Source: Amycolatopsis anabasis (GTDB lineage: Bacteria; Actinomycetota; Actinomycetes; Mycobacteriales; Pseudonocardiaceae). From it: a DNA stretch of 64,000 nucleotides. How positions within the stretch are numbered: position 1 is the stretch's first letter; every line of letters starts with the position of its first letter. The notes under the pieces are model-generated. The model was not told the DNA's origin. It saw nothing but the letters and a program-made list of their open reading frames with translations, and made no database searches. Position numbers and translations under genes: made by a program. Below are positions 1-8,441 of this stretch, in pieces. Location: positions 1 through 64,000 of the forward strand of contig NZ_VTHK01000016.1 in the NCBI RefSeq assembly GCF_009765355.1, in the 5' to 3' direction.

Positions 1-34
1 GAACGGGGGACTCGCGCCAGCGGGTCCCCCGTTC
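1..34. terminator. Hairpin at left edge, probable bidirectional terminator
   Basis: Positions 1-11 are a perfect complement of 24-34 (11-bp GC-rich stem, 12-nt loop). It may end a gene lying left of the window as well as the minus-strand operon ending at 224. There is no T-tract, which is usual in high-GC actinobacteria. Confidence 0.5.
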
Positions 35-144
35 CGGGAGTCGGCGGGGGTCAAATGCGCCCCTTCGGCGCGCACGGGAAGGCGAGGTTCCCCACGCCGC
101 ATCGAGCACTCCGAGCGCCCCTGGACAAGCCCTACCGAGAAAGG

Positions 145-191
145 CCCAATGTGGCTTTCGGGGCGTTGAAGGTTGCGAACGCCGCATTGGG
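145..191. repeat. Imperfect inverted repeat CCCAATG...CATTGGG
   Basis: Left arm 145-161 begins CCCAATGTGGC. Right arm 174-191 ends GCCGCATTGGG. The arms match with a few mismatches around a short centre. It lies downstream of the minus-strand operon and could be a second terminator hairpin or a dispersed intergenic repeat. Only one copy is visible in this window. Confidence 0.45.
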
Positions 192-223
192 GGCGCGTGC
201 GCTGGCGGCGGGGTGCGGGGTTG

Positions 224-1078
224 TTACCGGTCGGCTTCCAGGTTGGCGAGTTCGCGTTCGGCGGTGGTGGCGGCCCGGTCGGCGGCGTCGCGGGTTTTCC
301 GGGCGGCGGTCACGTCCTTGCGGGCCCGCCGTTCGGCGGCGATCGCCTCGTCCAGCCGTTCCCGCAGGTCGGCGACCGCGGACGCGGCTTCCTCCGCCCG
401 CTGTTCGGCCTGTTCGAGTGCGCGCAGGGCGTCGCCGCGGGCCTTCGCCGTGTCGGCGGCCTTCGCACGGGCCTTCTTCAGCGCGGCCCGGTGTTCGCGG
501 TCGTCGCGTTCCGGCTCCTCGAGCGGCGGCACGACCGAAAGGCGCGGGCGGGATTTCGCCGCGGGTTCCTTGCGCCGGGGAGTCGCGGCGAGCGCCGCGG
601 TGAGCCATTGATCGGAGACCCGGGGCTGCAGCGCCGAACTCAACCGGCCCGCCCGCACCTGGGCCGCCGCCTCCTCGTCGGCGACCGCGGCCTCGAACGT
701 GTCGTCGAGCTGGCGGGCGATCGCCTCGCCGACGCCCTGCCCGGCCTTGCGGGCGATCGACCACGCGCGCTCGCGCAGGCCCTGGATCAGTTCGTTCCGC
801 TGCTTCGACAGCGCACGGATCTTGTCCCCGGCGAGGTCCTGGTGCGCCGCACGCAGTTCCGCCCCCAGCGACACGAGCCGGTCGACCTCGCCCGGATGCT
901 CGCGCGCCACCTGGTTCACCAGCCACGCGGCGAGTGTCGGCTTGCGCAGTTTCCGGATCCGGTCGGCCAGCGCCCGGTCACCCTTGGCCCGCGCTTCGTT
1001 CGCGAGCGTGTCCCGCACCGAGACGAAGGCGTCCCGCGTCACCGCGTAGGCCTCGTCGGCCACCGAATCGAAGTTCAT
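224..1078 (-). CDS. Coiled-coil, alanine/arginine-rich hypothetical protein (284 aa)
   Basis: I do not recognise a named enzyme family. The start is the ATG at 1078 (MNFDSVADEAYAV), 5 bp after the stop of the upstream membrane-protein gene, so the two are probably co-transcribed. Residues 1-110 form a charged helical region with a conserved-looking segment around LRKPTLAAWLVNQVAREHP. Residues 190-284 are an almost pure Ala/Glu/Arg heptad-like coiled coil with no membrane segment or signal peptide, so it should be cytosolic and elongated. A DNA- or envelope-associated structural role is possible but not shown. Longer reading frames upstream of 1078 overlap the neighbour and were not used. Confidence 0.8.
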   Translation of the reverse strand: MNFDSVADEAYAVTRDAFVSVRDTLANEARAKGDRALADRIRKLRKPTLAAWLVNQVAREHPGEVDRLVSLGAELRAAHQDLAGDKIRALSKQRNELIQGLRERAWSIARKAGQGVGEAIARQLDDTFEAAVADEEAAAQVRAGRLSSALQPRVSDQWLTAALAATPRRKEPAAKSRPRLSVVPPLEEPERDDREHRAALKKARAKAADTAKARGDALRALEQAEQRAEEAASAVADLRERLDEAIAAERRARKDVTAARKTRDAADRAATTAERELANLEADR

Positions 1079-1083
1079 CGCGC

Positions 1084-1680
1084 TCAGCCAAACATACTCC
1101 GCTGCACCGCGCGCCCCAGCGGGGATCGGGTGACCAGGTGCAGCACGCCGGTGCCCCCGGCCAGCACGAGGAACGTCAGGACCAGCAGCAGCACGCTGGT
1201 GGGCTGCGGAATCCGCACCACGTCGGCGATCGCGCCGGGCGTGGTGATCAGGTCCCAGCTGTTGAAGCGGAACACCCGGCCGAGGAAGATCCCGACCGCG
1301 CACAGCGCGTGCAGGACCACCTCCACCGCGAGCAGGCGGGTCCACGACCAGCCGCGCGCCCGCAGCCACCGCTGCAGCCGGATGATGGACAGGGCGTAGC
1401 AGCCGAATCCGGTCAGGAAGAACAGCAGGTACTGCGGGATGAGCCCGAAGGCCACCAGCAGGTTGTCGTGCGTGCGGCGCACCTGGTCGATGAAGTGGAT
1501 GACGTCGCTCAGCACATAGGGCGCGTTCGGCAGGAACGCCACGAACGTCACCAGGCCCAGCCACCAGAACGGGGTCGGACGGCGGCCGAGGACGAACAGC
1601 GGAACGGACAGCGCGGCGGGCACCAAGGCCAGCACCAGGTTCCACGCCATCCACGGCACGTTGCCCAGCAGCAGGTCCAT
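1084..1680 (-). CDS. DUF1361-type integral membrane protein (198 aa)
   Basis: A polytopic membrane protein with about six hydrophobic segments. The central signature region has ASP/ASN-rich motifs such as FLPNAPYVLSDVIHF and FNSWDL, typical of the DUF1361 family, whose function is unknown. The ATG at 1680 is preceded by TAATCT (1693-1688 on the minus strand) with a 7-nt gap, so the mRNA is probably leaderless. The coiled-coil gene follows after 5 bp, which suggests a two-gene operon. The family assignment is from motif recognition only. Confidence 0.8.
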   Translation of the reverse strand: MDLLLGNVPWMAWNLVLALVPAALSVPLFVLGRRPTPFWWLGLVTFVAFLPNAPYVLSDVIHFIDQVRRTHDNLLVAFGLIPQYLLFFLTGFGCYALSIIRLQRWLRARGWSWTRLLAVEVVLHALCAVGIFLGRVFRFNSWDLITTPGAIADVVRIPQPTSVLLLVLTFLVLAGGTGVLHLVTRSPLGRAVQRSMFG

Positions 1681-1687
1681 GCCAGCC

Positions 1688-1693
1688 AGATTA
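1688..1693 (-). promoter_or_regulatory. -10 hexamer TAATCT, leaderless promoter for the DUF1361 gene
   Basis: TAATCT on the minus strand is followed by 7 nt and then the ATG at 1680, which puts the transcription start at or next to the start codon. No convincing -35 was seen. Confidence 0.5.
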
Positions 1694-1851
1694 CCCGGAG
1701 GTGGTACCGAGCCCGGCGATAATCGCGGAACACCCGGCGCCCGATTGAGTTCGACGATCTCCCAGAATATGGAAGCAGGCGATTTTCGCGGGCATTTCTG
1801 GCATTCTTCCGCATGGTTCAGAATATGTCTGACCAGAAAGGCGGGAAGCGT

Positions 1852-2088
1852 ATGAAGAAAACCCTGGTCCGCGGAATCGCGGCGACCACGCTGGCCGGTC
1901 TGGCACTGGTCGGCGCGGCCTCGCCCGCGCTCGCCGCGGGAGCCGAGCCGAACGACGTGGTGATCGTCGACGAGCCGGACACGAGCCGGCTCAACGACGT
2001 GTACACGTTCGCCCCGCTGGGCATTCCGGTGCTGGGGCTGATCCGGTCGATCAACGCCGCGCCGGGCAAGCTCCTCCCCAGTTTCTGA
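1852..2088 (+). CDS. Small secreted protein (78 aa)
   Basis: A Sec-type signal peptide (MKKTLVRG, hydrophobic core to about residue 25, cleavage near SPALAAG) is followed by about 50 residues with no cysteine or recognised domain. The ATG at 1852 is chosen because GGCGGGAAG lies just upstream. The in-frame start at 1813 would bury the signal peptide. It converges on another small secreted protein gene across a perfect hairpin. Function unknown. Confidence 0.75.
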   Translation: MKKTLVRGIAATTLAGLALVGAASPALAAGAEPNDVVIVDEPDTSRLNDVYTFAPLGIPVLGLIRSINAAPGKLLPSF

Positions 2089-2109
2089 GATATATCACCG
2101 AAAACCGCA

Positions 2110-2145
2110 GCTGCTCCCGTGCCGACCGGACGGCACGGGAGCAGC
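2110..2145. terminator. Perfect 15-bp bidirectional terminator hairpin
   Basis: 2110-2124 is exactly complementary to 2131-2145 around a 6-nt loop, between two convergent genes ending at 2088 (+) and 2163 (-). Confidence 0.85.
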
Positions 2146-2162
2146 TTCGTCCGGGAGCGCGC

Positions 2163-2381
2163 TCAGCCCGCGAGCGTGGTGAGCAACCCGTGGACCGGGG
2201 CCAGCGCGGTGGTCGGCAGGCTCACCGTCGCACCGAGCAACGACCCCAGATCCAGGCCCGGGACGACCCAGATCGGGGCGTCGGAAGCGACCGGATCCGC
2301 CGCGGCCACCCCACCGGCGAGGCCGAGCACCGCGGCCGACGCGGCGGCCGTCACAAGAATTCGCGAAGCAGTTCTCTTCAC
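2163..2381 (-). CDS. Small secreted protein (72 aa)
   Basis: The GTG start at 2381 has GGAGAAAAGG upstream. The N-terminal signal peptide (MKRTASRIL, Ala-rich core, cleavage near VAAADP) is followed by a hydrophobic 45-residue mature chain (VVPGLDLGSLLGATVSLP), reminiscent of short actinobacterial surface peptides but without the chaplin pattern of two cysteines. It faces the similar-sized secreted protein at 1852-2088. Function unknown. Confidence 0.75.
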   Translation of the reverse strand: MKRTASRILVTAAASAAVLGLAGGVAAADPVASDAPIWVVPGLDLGSLLGATVSLPTTALAPVHGLLTTLAG

Positions 2382-2446
2382 CCTTTTCTCCTGTCTCCTT
2401 CTACGTTTTCAAGTTTTCCACTCGACCGGACGAGCGGAATTCTGTT

Positions 2447-4198
2447 TCATTGTTCGAGCGGAAGGCTCACCGGCACCACGGTGCCGTTCGGAATCCACTG
2501 CCCGGCGCCGTCGCCGATCATCGGCATGCCCGGCGCGTGCGGTTCGCGCGGGTTCATCGGCATGGCGTTCACCTGAGCCGACGCGTAGATCTGCACCTCG
2601 CCGCTCACCGACTTCGCCTGGGCGCCGAGCCAGCTCCGGAAGCCGCCGACGCTGGGGCTCTCGCCGCCGAACGCGTTCGCGGCGGCGACCGTGTAACTCA
2701 CCGCGAGTTGTTCCCGCGGGTGGAACCGCAACGGCAGGGACGAACTGGTCACGGCGTTGACGATCGGGCCGTTCAGCAGCCAGGGCGCCAGGTAGAGGCC
2801 GTACGGGTAGGCGGGCGCCTCGCGCTGGGCCTCCGCCGCGCGGGCCATGGCCGTGTAGCCGTCGGCCCAGCCGGTGACCGCGACGAGCGCGGAATCCGGT
2901 CCGTCGCCGATCCCGATCCCCCGCTGCGCGGCGGCCGCGCGGACCACCGCCGCCGCCGCGGTTCCGCGCGGGGACGGGTCCTCGGCGAGGACGATCGTGC
3001 GGACCCCGCGGCCACCGAGGAATCCGACGAGTTTGCGCAGGGCGTCGGCGTCCTCGTCCGCCAGCGCGTCGGCCGGGCAGGCCGCCAGCGGATCCTTGCG
3101 CCCGGCGATCAGCCCGCCGAGCGCGGCCGAGGCGCATTCCGGCCCGTCCGCCCCCGCGGCCGTGACCGGACCCGCGGCCTCCTCCCCCGCGTCGACCTCG
3201 ACCGAGGTCCGCGCGCCGCCGCGGTCGATCAGCAGATCGCTGCGTCCCGGGGGAAGGTCCACCTCCGCCCAGGAGCCCTGCGCGCCGGGTCGCGCGATGG
3301 CCGGGGCGAACAGGCCGCCCTCGACCCCGACGGTAAGCCCTTCTCCCGCACCAGCCGGGAAGTGCACCAGGTTGCGGCCCGGCCGCTGCGGGCTGACCAG
3401 GACCGGGAACTCGTGTCCGGCGATCGCCGCGTCGGCCAGCAGCGGGACGCCGGGGATCGGCAGTTCCGGCGGGCGCGGAATGGCCACCAGCGCGCTCCAC
3501 GCGAGGAATCCGACGGCCACCCCGGCGACGCCGTAGCGGTAGGCGAGTTCGGCCCGGGACCGGCGCGCGGTCAGCGCGGCGACCACGGTCACCGCGATCG
3601 GCAGCAGCACGGTCGCGAGCAGGGCCCAGCCGAACGCGGTCTCGTACAACCGCCGGTCGAAGGCCACCCCGGACAGGCCGAGCTCGAGCAGACCGGCGAG
3701 CGCCAGCAGCACACCGAGCGCCCAGGCGAGCGCGCGCAGCCGGTGCGACGCCTCGGTCCAGCGCGCGCCGAACGACAGCACCGCGATCCCGAACCACACC
3801 ACCGCGCCCGCGACGTACACCGTGTCCACCGCGAATTCGACCCCGGACCGGCCGAGCGAGGTCTCGATGACCACCAGCAGCACCAGGGCGAGCGCGGGCC
3901 AGCGCACGATCGAAGCGCGGCCCAGCAGGACCGGCACCGCCAGGGTGAGCACCGCGTGCAGCACGGCGCCCACGACGTTGACCTCCAGCACGAAGATCGA
4001 CACCACCGCGAGCGCGGCGGACAGCGCGCTCACCGCGCCGATCAGCAGCCGCGATCCGCGCGGCACCTCGGTGACGAACGGGCGCAGCAGTCCCGTGCCC
4101 GCGACGAAGGCGGTGCCGAGCAGCAGGACGAGCCGGATGAGCAGGGCGGCCAGATCGACCCCGGCCGACCCCGAGCTGACATGCGTGCCGTGGTCCAT
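2447..4198 (-). CDS. Polytopic membrane protein with extracytoplasmic C-terminal domain (583 aa)
   Basis: Residues 20-250 hold about eight hydrophobic segments. Residues 260-583 look exported, with a beta-rich part and a Rossmann-like LADEDADALRKLVGFLGGRG region. The start chosen is the ATG at 4198 (MDHGTHVSSG), with GGAAGG upstream. The longer frame to 4246 adds unlikely residues and overlaps an intergenic hairpin. The short His-containing N-terminus (DHGTH) could bind metal, but this is speculation. It follows the beta-propeller gene in the same direction with 66 bp between, so they are likely one operon. Exact function is unknown, and a membrane partner or metal supplier for the propeller is a reasonable guess. 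Confidence 0.8.
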   Translation of the reverse strand: MDHGTHVSSGSAGVDLAALLIRLVLLLGTAFVAGTGLLRPFVTEVPRGSRLLIGAVSALSAALAVVSIFVLEVNVVGAVLHAVLTLAVPVLLGRASIVRWPALALVLLVVIETSLGRSGVEFAVDTVYVAGAVVWFGIAVLSFGARWTEASHRLRALAWALGVLLALAGLLELGLSGVAFDRRLYETAFGWALLATVLLPIAVTVVAALTARRSRAELAYRYGVAGVAVGFLAWSALVAIPRPPELPIPGVPLLADAAIAGHEFPVLVSPQRPGRNLVHFPAGAGEGLTVGVEGGLFAPAIARPGAQGSWAEVDLPPGRSDLLIDRGGARTSVEVDAGEEAAGPVTAAGADGPECASAALGGLIAGRKDPLAACPADALADEDADALRKLVGFLGGRGVRTIVLAEDPSPRGTAAAAVVRAAAAQRGIGIGDGPDSALVAVTGWADGYTAMARAAEAQREAPAYPYGLYLAPWLLNGPIVNAVTSSSLPLRFHPREQLAVSYTVAAANAFGGESPSVGGFRSWLGAQAKSVSGEVQIYASAQVNAMPMNPREPHAPGMPMIGDGAGQWIPNGTVVPVSLPLEQ

Positions 4199-4222
4199 GG
4201 AACCTTCCAGGAAAGTTGGGGA

Positions 4223-4250
4223 GCGGGTGCCCGGTCGCCCGGGCACCCGC
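4223..4250 (-). terminator. Perfect 12-bp stem / 4-nt loop between two operon genes
   Basis: 4223-4234 pairs exactly with 4239-4250. It sits between the stop of the propeller gene (4265) and the start of the membrane gene (4198), so it could partly terminate transcription or stabilise the upstream mRNA and set a high propeller-to-membrane-protein ratio. There is no T-tract. Confidence 0.65.
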
Positions 4251-4264
4251 GGAACTTCACGGGA

Positions 4265-6106
4265 CTACTTCACGTCCGCGTCCGCGACCACGAACAGTTC
4301 GGAGTGCGGTTTGGCGTTCCCGAAGTCCCCGTGGGGCCAGGACTTCCGGTTGAAGTTGAGCCCGACCTGATGGGTGAACTCGTCGCGGAAGTTCTGGTCC
4401 ACCGCGACCTTCCCGTCCTTGCCCAGCGACAGGATGTTGACCTTGTGGTCCCCATCGAGTCCGGATCGGGCGACGAAGTAGTTCGACACCGCGAGCCGGG
4501 TCGGGCTCTGCGTCTCGGTGTAGAACCCGTCCGGGCCGAGCACGAAGTTGTCGTAGGCGCCCCAGTGCGGTCCGGCGCCCGGGACACCGGGGTTGATCGG
4601 CGCCGCGCCCACGACGTGCGGCAGATCGTCCCCGCCTCCCTGTTCGGCCTTCTGCTTCGAATCGATCCTTCCCTTGAAGTTCGTGCCCGCGGCCACCAGT
4701 TTCTGGATGTCGAGCACATACACACCGCCCACGGTGCCCGGGTCGTCCGGGCCGAGGGTGCCCTTCTGCCGGCCGACGATCGCCCGGTACAGGTACTTGT
4801 CGTCCGGGCTCGTCTGGATCCAGCCGCCGTTGGAGCTCGCCCCGACGCTGTCGTTGTTCGGGTAGATCGCCTTGTTGGCGGCGCCGTCGTCGAACACCTC
4901 GTACCAGTGCGGTTCCTTGGCGGTGATGTCCGGTGTGTAGAACACCGCGCCACCCTGCATGGTCTGGGCGAAGGCGCCCTTGTGACCGGGCAGGTTGGTC
5001 ACCGTGGTCTCCATGACCGCGCGGCTTTCCGCGTACAACGGGTCGTAGTCGTCGCCACGCGGCCCATTCGGCAGGTACGACACCGACTTGAGCTTGGGCG
5101 CGTTGCGGTCGGAGATGTCCCAGGTGCGGACGGTCGGCCGGCGCAGGTACGGCGAAGGCTGCTTCACCGGGTCGAGGATGATGTTCCTCGGCTCGGCGTA
5201 GTCGCTGGTGACCAGGGTGTTCAGGTCCTCGCGGGCCTGGATCCCGTGCGGGTTGGCGCAGGTCGGCTGCCCGATCCGCGGCAGGTTGGCACACAGCTTC
5301 TCGTTGTCGCCCTGCGGCGTCGCCGCGGAGGTCTGCGAGAGCGCCTTTCCGTTCTGGTCGAACCGGATCACCGATCCCGGGCTGCCGGCGAAGCCGTTGC
5401 CCACCGCGACCTGACCGTTGTCGTAGCGGTAAGGCCCGGGCACCACCGGACCGCCCATGTACGTGCCATAGGCGGTGCCGTCCTTGAGCACCCAGTAGGC
5501 GTCCGGCACCGAGCCGCCGAGCGTCTGCGTGGGGAGGCTGACGCCCTTGAGCTTCAGCTCCGGCAGGGCGGAGACGTCGAAGGCGTACGTCGCCGCCGCG
5601 AACAGCGCCCCGGCGTAGATCGTGTCGCCCTTGTGCCACACGTACTGCATGTGGTGCGGCTCGTTCTCCACCAGCGGACCGACGGTGGCGGTGTTGACCA
5701 CCTTGCCGTAGGTGGACGATCCCTCGGTCGCGTCGACGACCGCGAGGAAGTCCGGCCCCGGCAGGGCGTTGCGCACCTTGTTCAGCCCACCGCCGATCGT
5801 GCCCGGCAGGTTCTTGATGTCCTTGACCAGGGTGTCGGCGATGTTCTCGTCACCGGCCCACACCAGCAGCCACTTCTTGCGCTTGCCGTCACCCGCGTCG
5901 GCACGAGCAGCAGCCGCCTGCTTGCCCACCAGGTGGTTCTGCACCCAGTACTGCTTGCCGTCGGCCGCGGTCTTCGAGTCGGTGAAGACCTGGACGTCGG
6001 CGTACGCGCTGGCGCCGGATCCGGTATAGGTCACGGCCCCCACGGCGAGCACTGTCGCCGCGAAGCCGGTCAACACTTTTCGCCACGTGGGCGATATCGA
6101 TATCAT
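4265..6106 (-). CDS. Secreted beta-propeller protein resembling SBP56 / methanethiol oxidase (613 aa)
   Basis: A Sec signal peptide (residues 1-35, ending near GASAYA) is followed by a repeated beta-blade pattern. Segments PDFLAVVDA, YGKVVNTATVGP, NEPHHMQYVW, CANPHGIQ, VRTWDISDRNAPKL and GGVYVLDIQKL recall the EPHHM/HG-Q/VxDI blades of the selenium-binding-protein-56 family, whose bacterial members include copper-dependent periplasmic methanethiol oxidases. The length is somewhat above the usual 450-500 aa. The family link is from motif shape and not from a search. The downstream gene is a membrane protein, and the divergent neighbour is a sulfonate-type ABC importer, consistent with organosulfur metabolism. 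An alternative is an unrelated lactonase-like propeller. Confidence 0.75.
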   Translation of the reverse strand: MISISPTWRKVLTGFAATVLAVGAVTYTGSGASAYADVQVFTDSKTAADGKQYWVQNHLVGKQAAAARADAGDGKRKKWLLVWAGDENIADTLVKDIKNLPGTIGGGLNKVRNALPGPDFLAVVDATEGSSTYGKVVNTATVGPLVENEPHHMQYVWHKGDTIYAGALFAAATYAFDVSALPELKLKGVSLPTQTLGGSVPDAYWVLKDGTAYGTYMGGPVVPGPYRYDNGQVAVGNGFAGSPGSVIRFDQNGKALSQTSAATPQGDNEKLCANLPRIGQPTCANPHGIQAREDLNTLVTSDYAEPRNIILDPVKQPSPYLRRPTVRTWDISDRNAPKLKSVSYLPNGPRGDDYDPLYAESRAVMETTVTNLPGHKGAFAQTMQGGAVFYTPDITAKEPHWYEVFDDGAANKAIYPNNDSVGASSNGGWIQTSPDDKYLYRAIVGRQKGTLGPDDPGTVGGVYVLDIQKLVAAGTNFKGRIDSKQKAEQGGGDDLPHVVGAAPINPGVPGAGPHWGAYDNFVLGPDGFYTETQSPTRLAVSNYFVARSGLDGDHKVNILSLGKDGKVAVDQNFRDEFTHQVGLNFNRKSWPHGDFGNAKPHSELFVVADADVK

Positions 6107-6258
6107 TCGTACTCCGGTTCAGGTAACAACCGCTGAATGAATCCGCACCCCGGATGAGGCACGGCTCTCCCCCGCCCGCTTCCAGGGCAGAATTTATTTC
6201 AGCCCGAAAAAAAGCGGGGGGAAAGTTCTGATTGGATCCACCGGCTACCAACACTTCC

Positions 6259-6292
6259 GATCAAGGCCGCGCGGTCGGCGCGGCCTTTGATC
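6259..6292. terminator. Hairpin GATCAAGGCCGCG...CGCGGCCTTTGATC
   Basis: A 13-bp stem with one bulged base and a 7-nt loop lies inside the divergent intergenic region. It sits between two promoters, so it may be an insulator, a leader attenuator for one of the divergent transcripts, or a relic. Confidence 0.45.
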
Positions 6293-6318
6293 ACTACGCG
6301 CAGAATGCTCTCGGGATG

Positions 6319-6344
6319 TGTCATGGCATGTCAAACAGGTGTCA
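6319..6344. promoter_or_regulatory. Three helically phased TGTCA direct repeats
   Basis: TGTCA occurs at 6319-6323, 6329-6333 and 6340-6344 (10 and 11 bp apart), with a fourth at 6447-6451. One-turn spacing suggests cooperative binding by a regulator between the divergent propeller and ABC-importer operons. Confidence 0.4.
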
Positions 6345-6356
6345 AAGAATGGGACC

Positions 6357-6370
6357 CACACGATCGTGTG
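6357..6370. promoter_or_regulatory. 14-bp perfect palindrome CACACGATCGTGTG, candidate operator
   Basis: A perfect dyad with no mismatch lies 190-200 bp upstream of the ABC operon and 250 bp from the propeller start. A second short dyad, GTCCG-AAC-CGGAC, is at 6411-6423. Together with the TGTCA repeats they fill the 454-bp gap 6107-6560, which holds no gene. Confidence 0.5.
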
Positions 6371-6560
6371 AGACCTCGACAATTACCCACCGGACGTGAC
6401 GATCTTGAATGTCCGAACCGGACTCGCTAGCCAACAAAAGCAAAAGTGTCAAGTCGTCCAGCGAGTGTTCTCACGAACCGGATGATATTGGAACACCGTG
6501 AAAATAAATGCGATGCTCCGCCGAGCCAAAACACGCTGACGCTGGAAAGGCGAAGTTCCC

Positions 6561-7628
6561 GTGAACAGATCAGGCAGGTTCCGACTCCTGGCCACGACTT
6601 CGGTCGCCTTAGCTCTGGTTGCCGCCCTCGCCGGTTGCTCACGCGCGAACGAGCCGGGCCCGGCGGCCGCGGCGCGGGATCAGGGCGCCGCGGCCGAAGT
6701 CCGGGTCGGCTTCTTCCCGAACGTCACGCACGCCCCGGCGCTGCTCGGCGCGCGCAAGGGATTCTTCGCGAACGAGCTGGGCTCGACGAAGCTCACCACG
6801 CAGACCTTCAACGCGGGCCCGGACGAGGTCAACGCGCTGCTGGGCAAATCCCTCGACGTGGCGTTCATCGGCTCCGGCCCGGCGATCAACGCGTTCACCA
6901 AGTCCGAAGGCACGATCCAGCTGGTGGCCGGGGCCGTATCCGGCGGCGCGCAACTGGTGGTGAAACCGGACATCACCAGCCCGGAACAGCTCAAGGGCAA
7001 GACGATCGCCACCCCGCAGCTGGGCAACACCCAGGACGTGGCGCTCAAGAAGTGGTTGTCCGAGAAGGGACTCACCGGCCAGGTGACCGTCTCGGCCATG
7101 GAGAACGCCAAGTCCTTCGACGCCTTCCAGAAGGGCGAGGTCCAGGGCGGCTGGCTGCCCGAGCCGTGGTCGTCCCGGCTCGTCCAGGATGCCGGGGCGA
7201 GCGTGCTGCTGGACGAGAAGTCGTTGTGGCCGGGCGGTCGCTTCCCGACCACGGTCGTCATCGTGCGGAGCGAGTTCCTCCAGCAGCACCCGCAGACCGT
7301 GCGCGCGCTGCTCAAGGGTGAGCTGGCGGCGATCGACTGGGCCGCGGCCAACCAGGCCGAGGCGAAGACGGTCGTCAACGCCGCCCTCAAGGAACTGGCC
7401 GGGAAGGCGCTCAGCCAGCCGGTGCTGGACCGCGCGTTCGGCGGCATCGAACTCACCCCGGACCCCGACGCCGCCGCCTTTCCGCAACTGGCGAAGGACT
7501 CGGTGACCGCGGGCGTGGTCAAGACCGCGGCGGAGCTCAAGGGGTTCGCGGACTTCCGGCTCATCAACGAACTGCTGACCGCGAGCGGCAAGCCGGCGCT
7601 CGACGCCGCCGGTCTCGACGCGAAATAG
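6561..7628 (+). CDS. ABC transporter substrate-binding lipoprotein, SsuA/TauA/NMT1 family (355 aa)
   Basis: The periplasmic-type binding lipoprotein has lipobox LAGC with Cys26 as the lipidation site. The body is typical of the aliphatic sulfonate/taurine/nitrate binding group (VRVGFFPNVTHAPAL, PDEVNALLGKSLDVAFIG, GKTIATPQLGNTQDVALKKWL, GWLPEPWSSRL). It should capture the substrate outside the membrane and deliver it to the permease encoded two genes downstream. It is first of a three-gene operon, with 24 bp to the ATPase. Sulfonate is the best guess for the substrate because of the family, but nitrate- and pyrimidine-binding relatives exist. Confidence 0.9.
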   Translation: MNRSGRFRLLATTSVALALVAALAGCSRANEPGPAAAARDQGAAAEVRVGFFPNVTHAPALLGARKGFFANELGSTKLTTQTFNAGPDEVNALLGKSLDVAFIGSGPAINAFTKSEGTIQLVAGAVSGGAQLVVKPDITSPEQLKGKTIATPQLGNTQDVALKKWLSEKGLTGQVTVSAMENAKSFDAFQKGEVQGGWLPEPWSSRLVQDAGASVLLDEKSLWPGGRFPTTVVIVRSEFLQQHPQTVRALLKGELAAIDWAAANQAEAKTVVNAALKELAGKALSQPVLDRAFGGIELTPDPDAAAFPQLAKDSVTAGVVKTAAELKGFADFRLINELLTASGKPALDAAGLDAK

Positions 7629-7652
7629 CCACTGCCGAGGAAGGCGAACAGG

Positions 7653-8441
7653 ATGAGTGTGACGCTCGACCAGCCCGCCCGGACGAGTTCGACCGACGCC
7701 GCCGTGCGGCTGACCGGAGTCCGCAAGGTCTTCGGCCGCGGGGCGCAGGCGGTGACCGCCCTGGCGGAGGTGGATCTCGTGGTGCGGCCCGGGGAATTCG
7801 TGTGCCTGCTCGGCGCTTCCGGATGCGGCAAGAGCACCCTGCTCAATCTGGTCGCCGGGCTCGACCGGCCGACCGCGGGCACGATCGCGTTGCACACCTC
7901 CCGGCCCGCGGTGATGTTCCAGGACGCCGCGCTCATGCCGTGGCTCAACGCGACGCGCAACGTCGAACTTCCGTTGCGGCTGGCCGGGTTCGGCCGGTCG
8001 GAGCGCAAGCACAAGGCGGCCGAGCTGCTCGAGCTGGTGCGGCTGGGCGGGCTCGGCGCCAAGCGGCCGCACGAGCTGTCCGGCGGGATGCGGCAACGGG
8101 TCGCGCTGGCCCGCGCGCTGGCCGCGACGCACCGGGTCGGCGGCGGTGACGAGCCCGCGCTGCTGTTGATGGACGAACCGTTCGCCGCGCTGGACGCGAT
8201 CACCCGGGACGTCCTGCAGGGCGAGTTGCGGCGCATCCACCGCGGCACCGGGACCGCGGTGCTGTTCGTGACGCACGACGTGCGCGAGGCGGTCCGGCTC
8301 GGCGGGCGCGTGGTGCTGCTGTCCTCCCGGCCCGGCCGGGTCGTCCGCGAATGGCCGACCGCGGGCGCGGACGGTCCGGAGCTGACCGAGGAGATCACCG
8401 CGCGGCTGCGGGAGGTGATCAGCACCCATGCCGCGGTCTGA
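7653..8441 (+). CDS. ABC transporter ATPase, SsuB/TauB family (262 aa)
   Basis: The nucleotide-binding subunit has Walker A GASGCGKST (residues 54-62), a Q-loop MFQDAALMPWLN, signature LSGGMRQRVALARAL (about 141-155), Walker B LLLMDEPFAALD (about 169-180) and the H-loop TH. The ALMPWL motif after the Q-loop is characteristic of nitrate/sulfonate/taurine importers. It powers uptake together with the permease, whose start overlaps this gene by 14 bp, and the upstream lipoprotein. Confidence 0.95.
   Translation: MSVTLDQPARTSSTDAAVRLTGVRKVFGRGAQAVTALAEVDLVVRPGEFVCLLGASGCGKSTLLNLVAGLDRPTAGTIALHTSRPAVMFQDAALMPWLNATRNVELPLRLAGFGRSERKHKAAELLELVRLGGLGAKRPHELSGGMRQRVALARALAATHRVGGGDEPALLLMDEPFAALDAITRDVLQGELRRIHRGTGTAVLFVTHDVREAVRLGGRVVLLSSRPGRVVREWPTAGADGPELTEEITARLREVISTHAAV

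Noticed and set aside
2450..6136. A 1228-aa plus-strand open frame
   Set aside because: It is antisense to the propeller and membrane genes and shows the Arg/Gly/Pro-rich composition of a shadow frame in high-GC DNA.
6107..6560. A riboswitch (S-box or SAM type) upstream of the ABC importer
   Set aside because: The hairpin and dyads do not show the conserved cores of SAM riboswitches; only ordinary dyads and repeats were seen.
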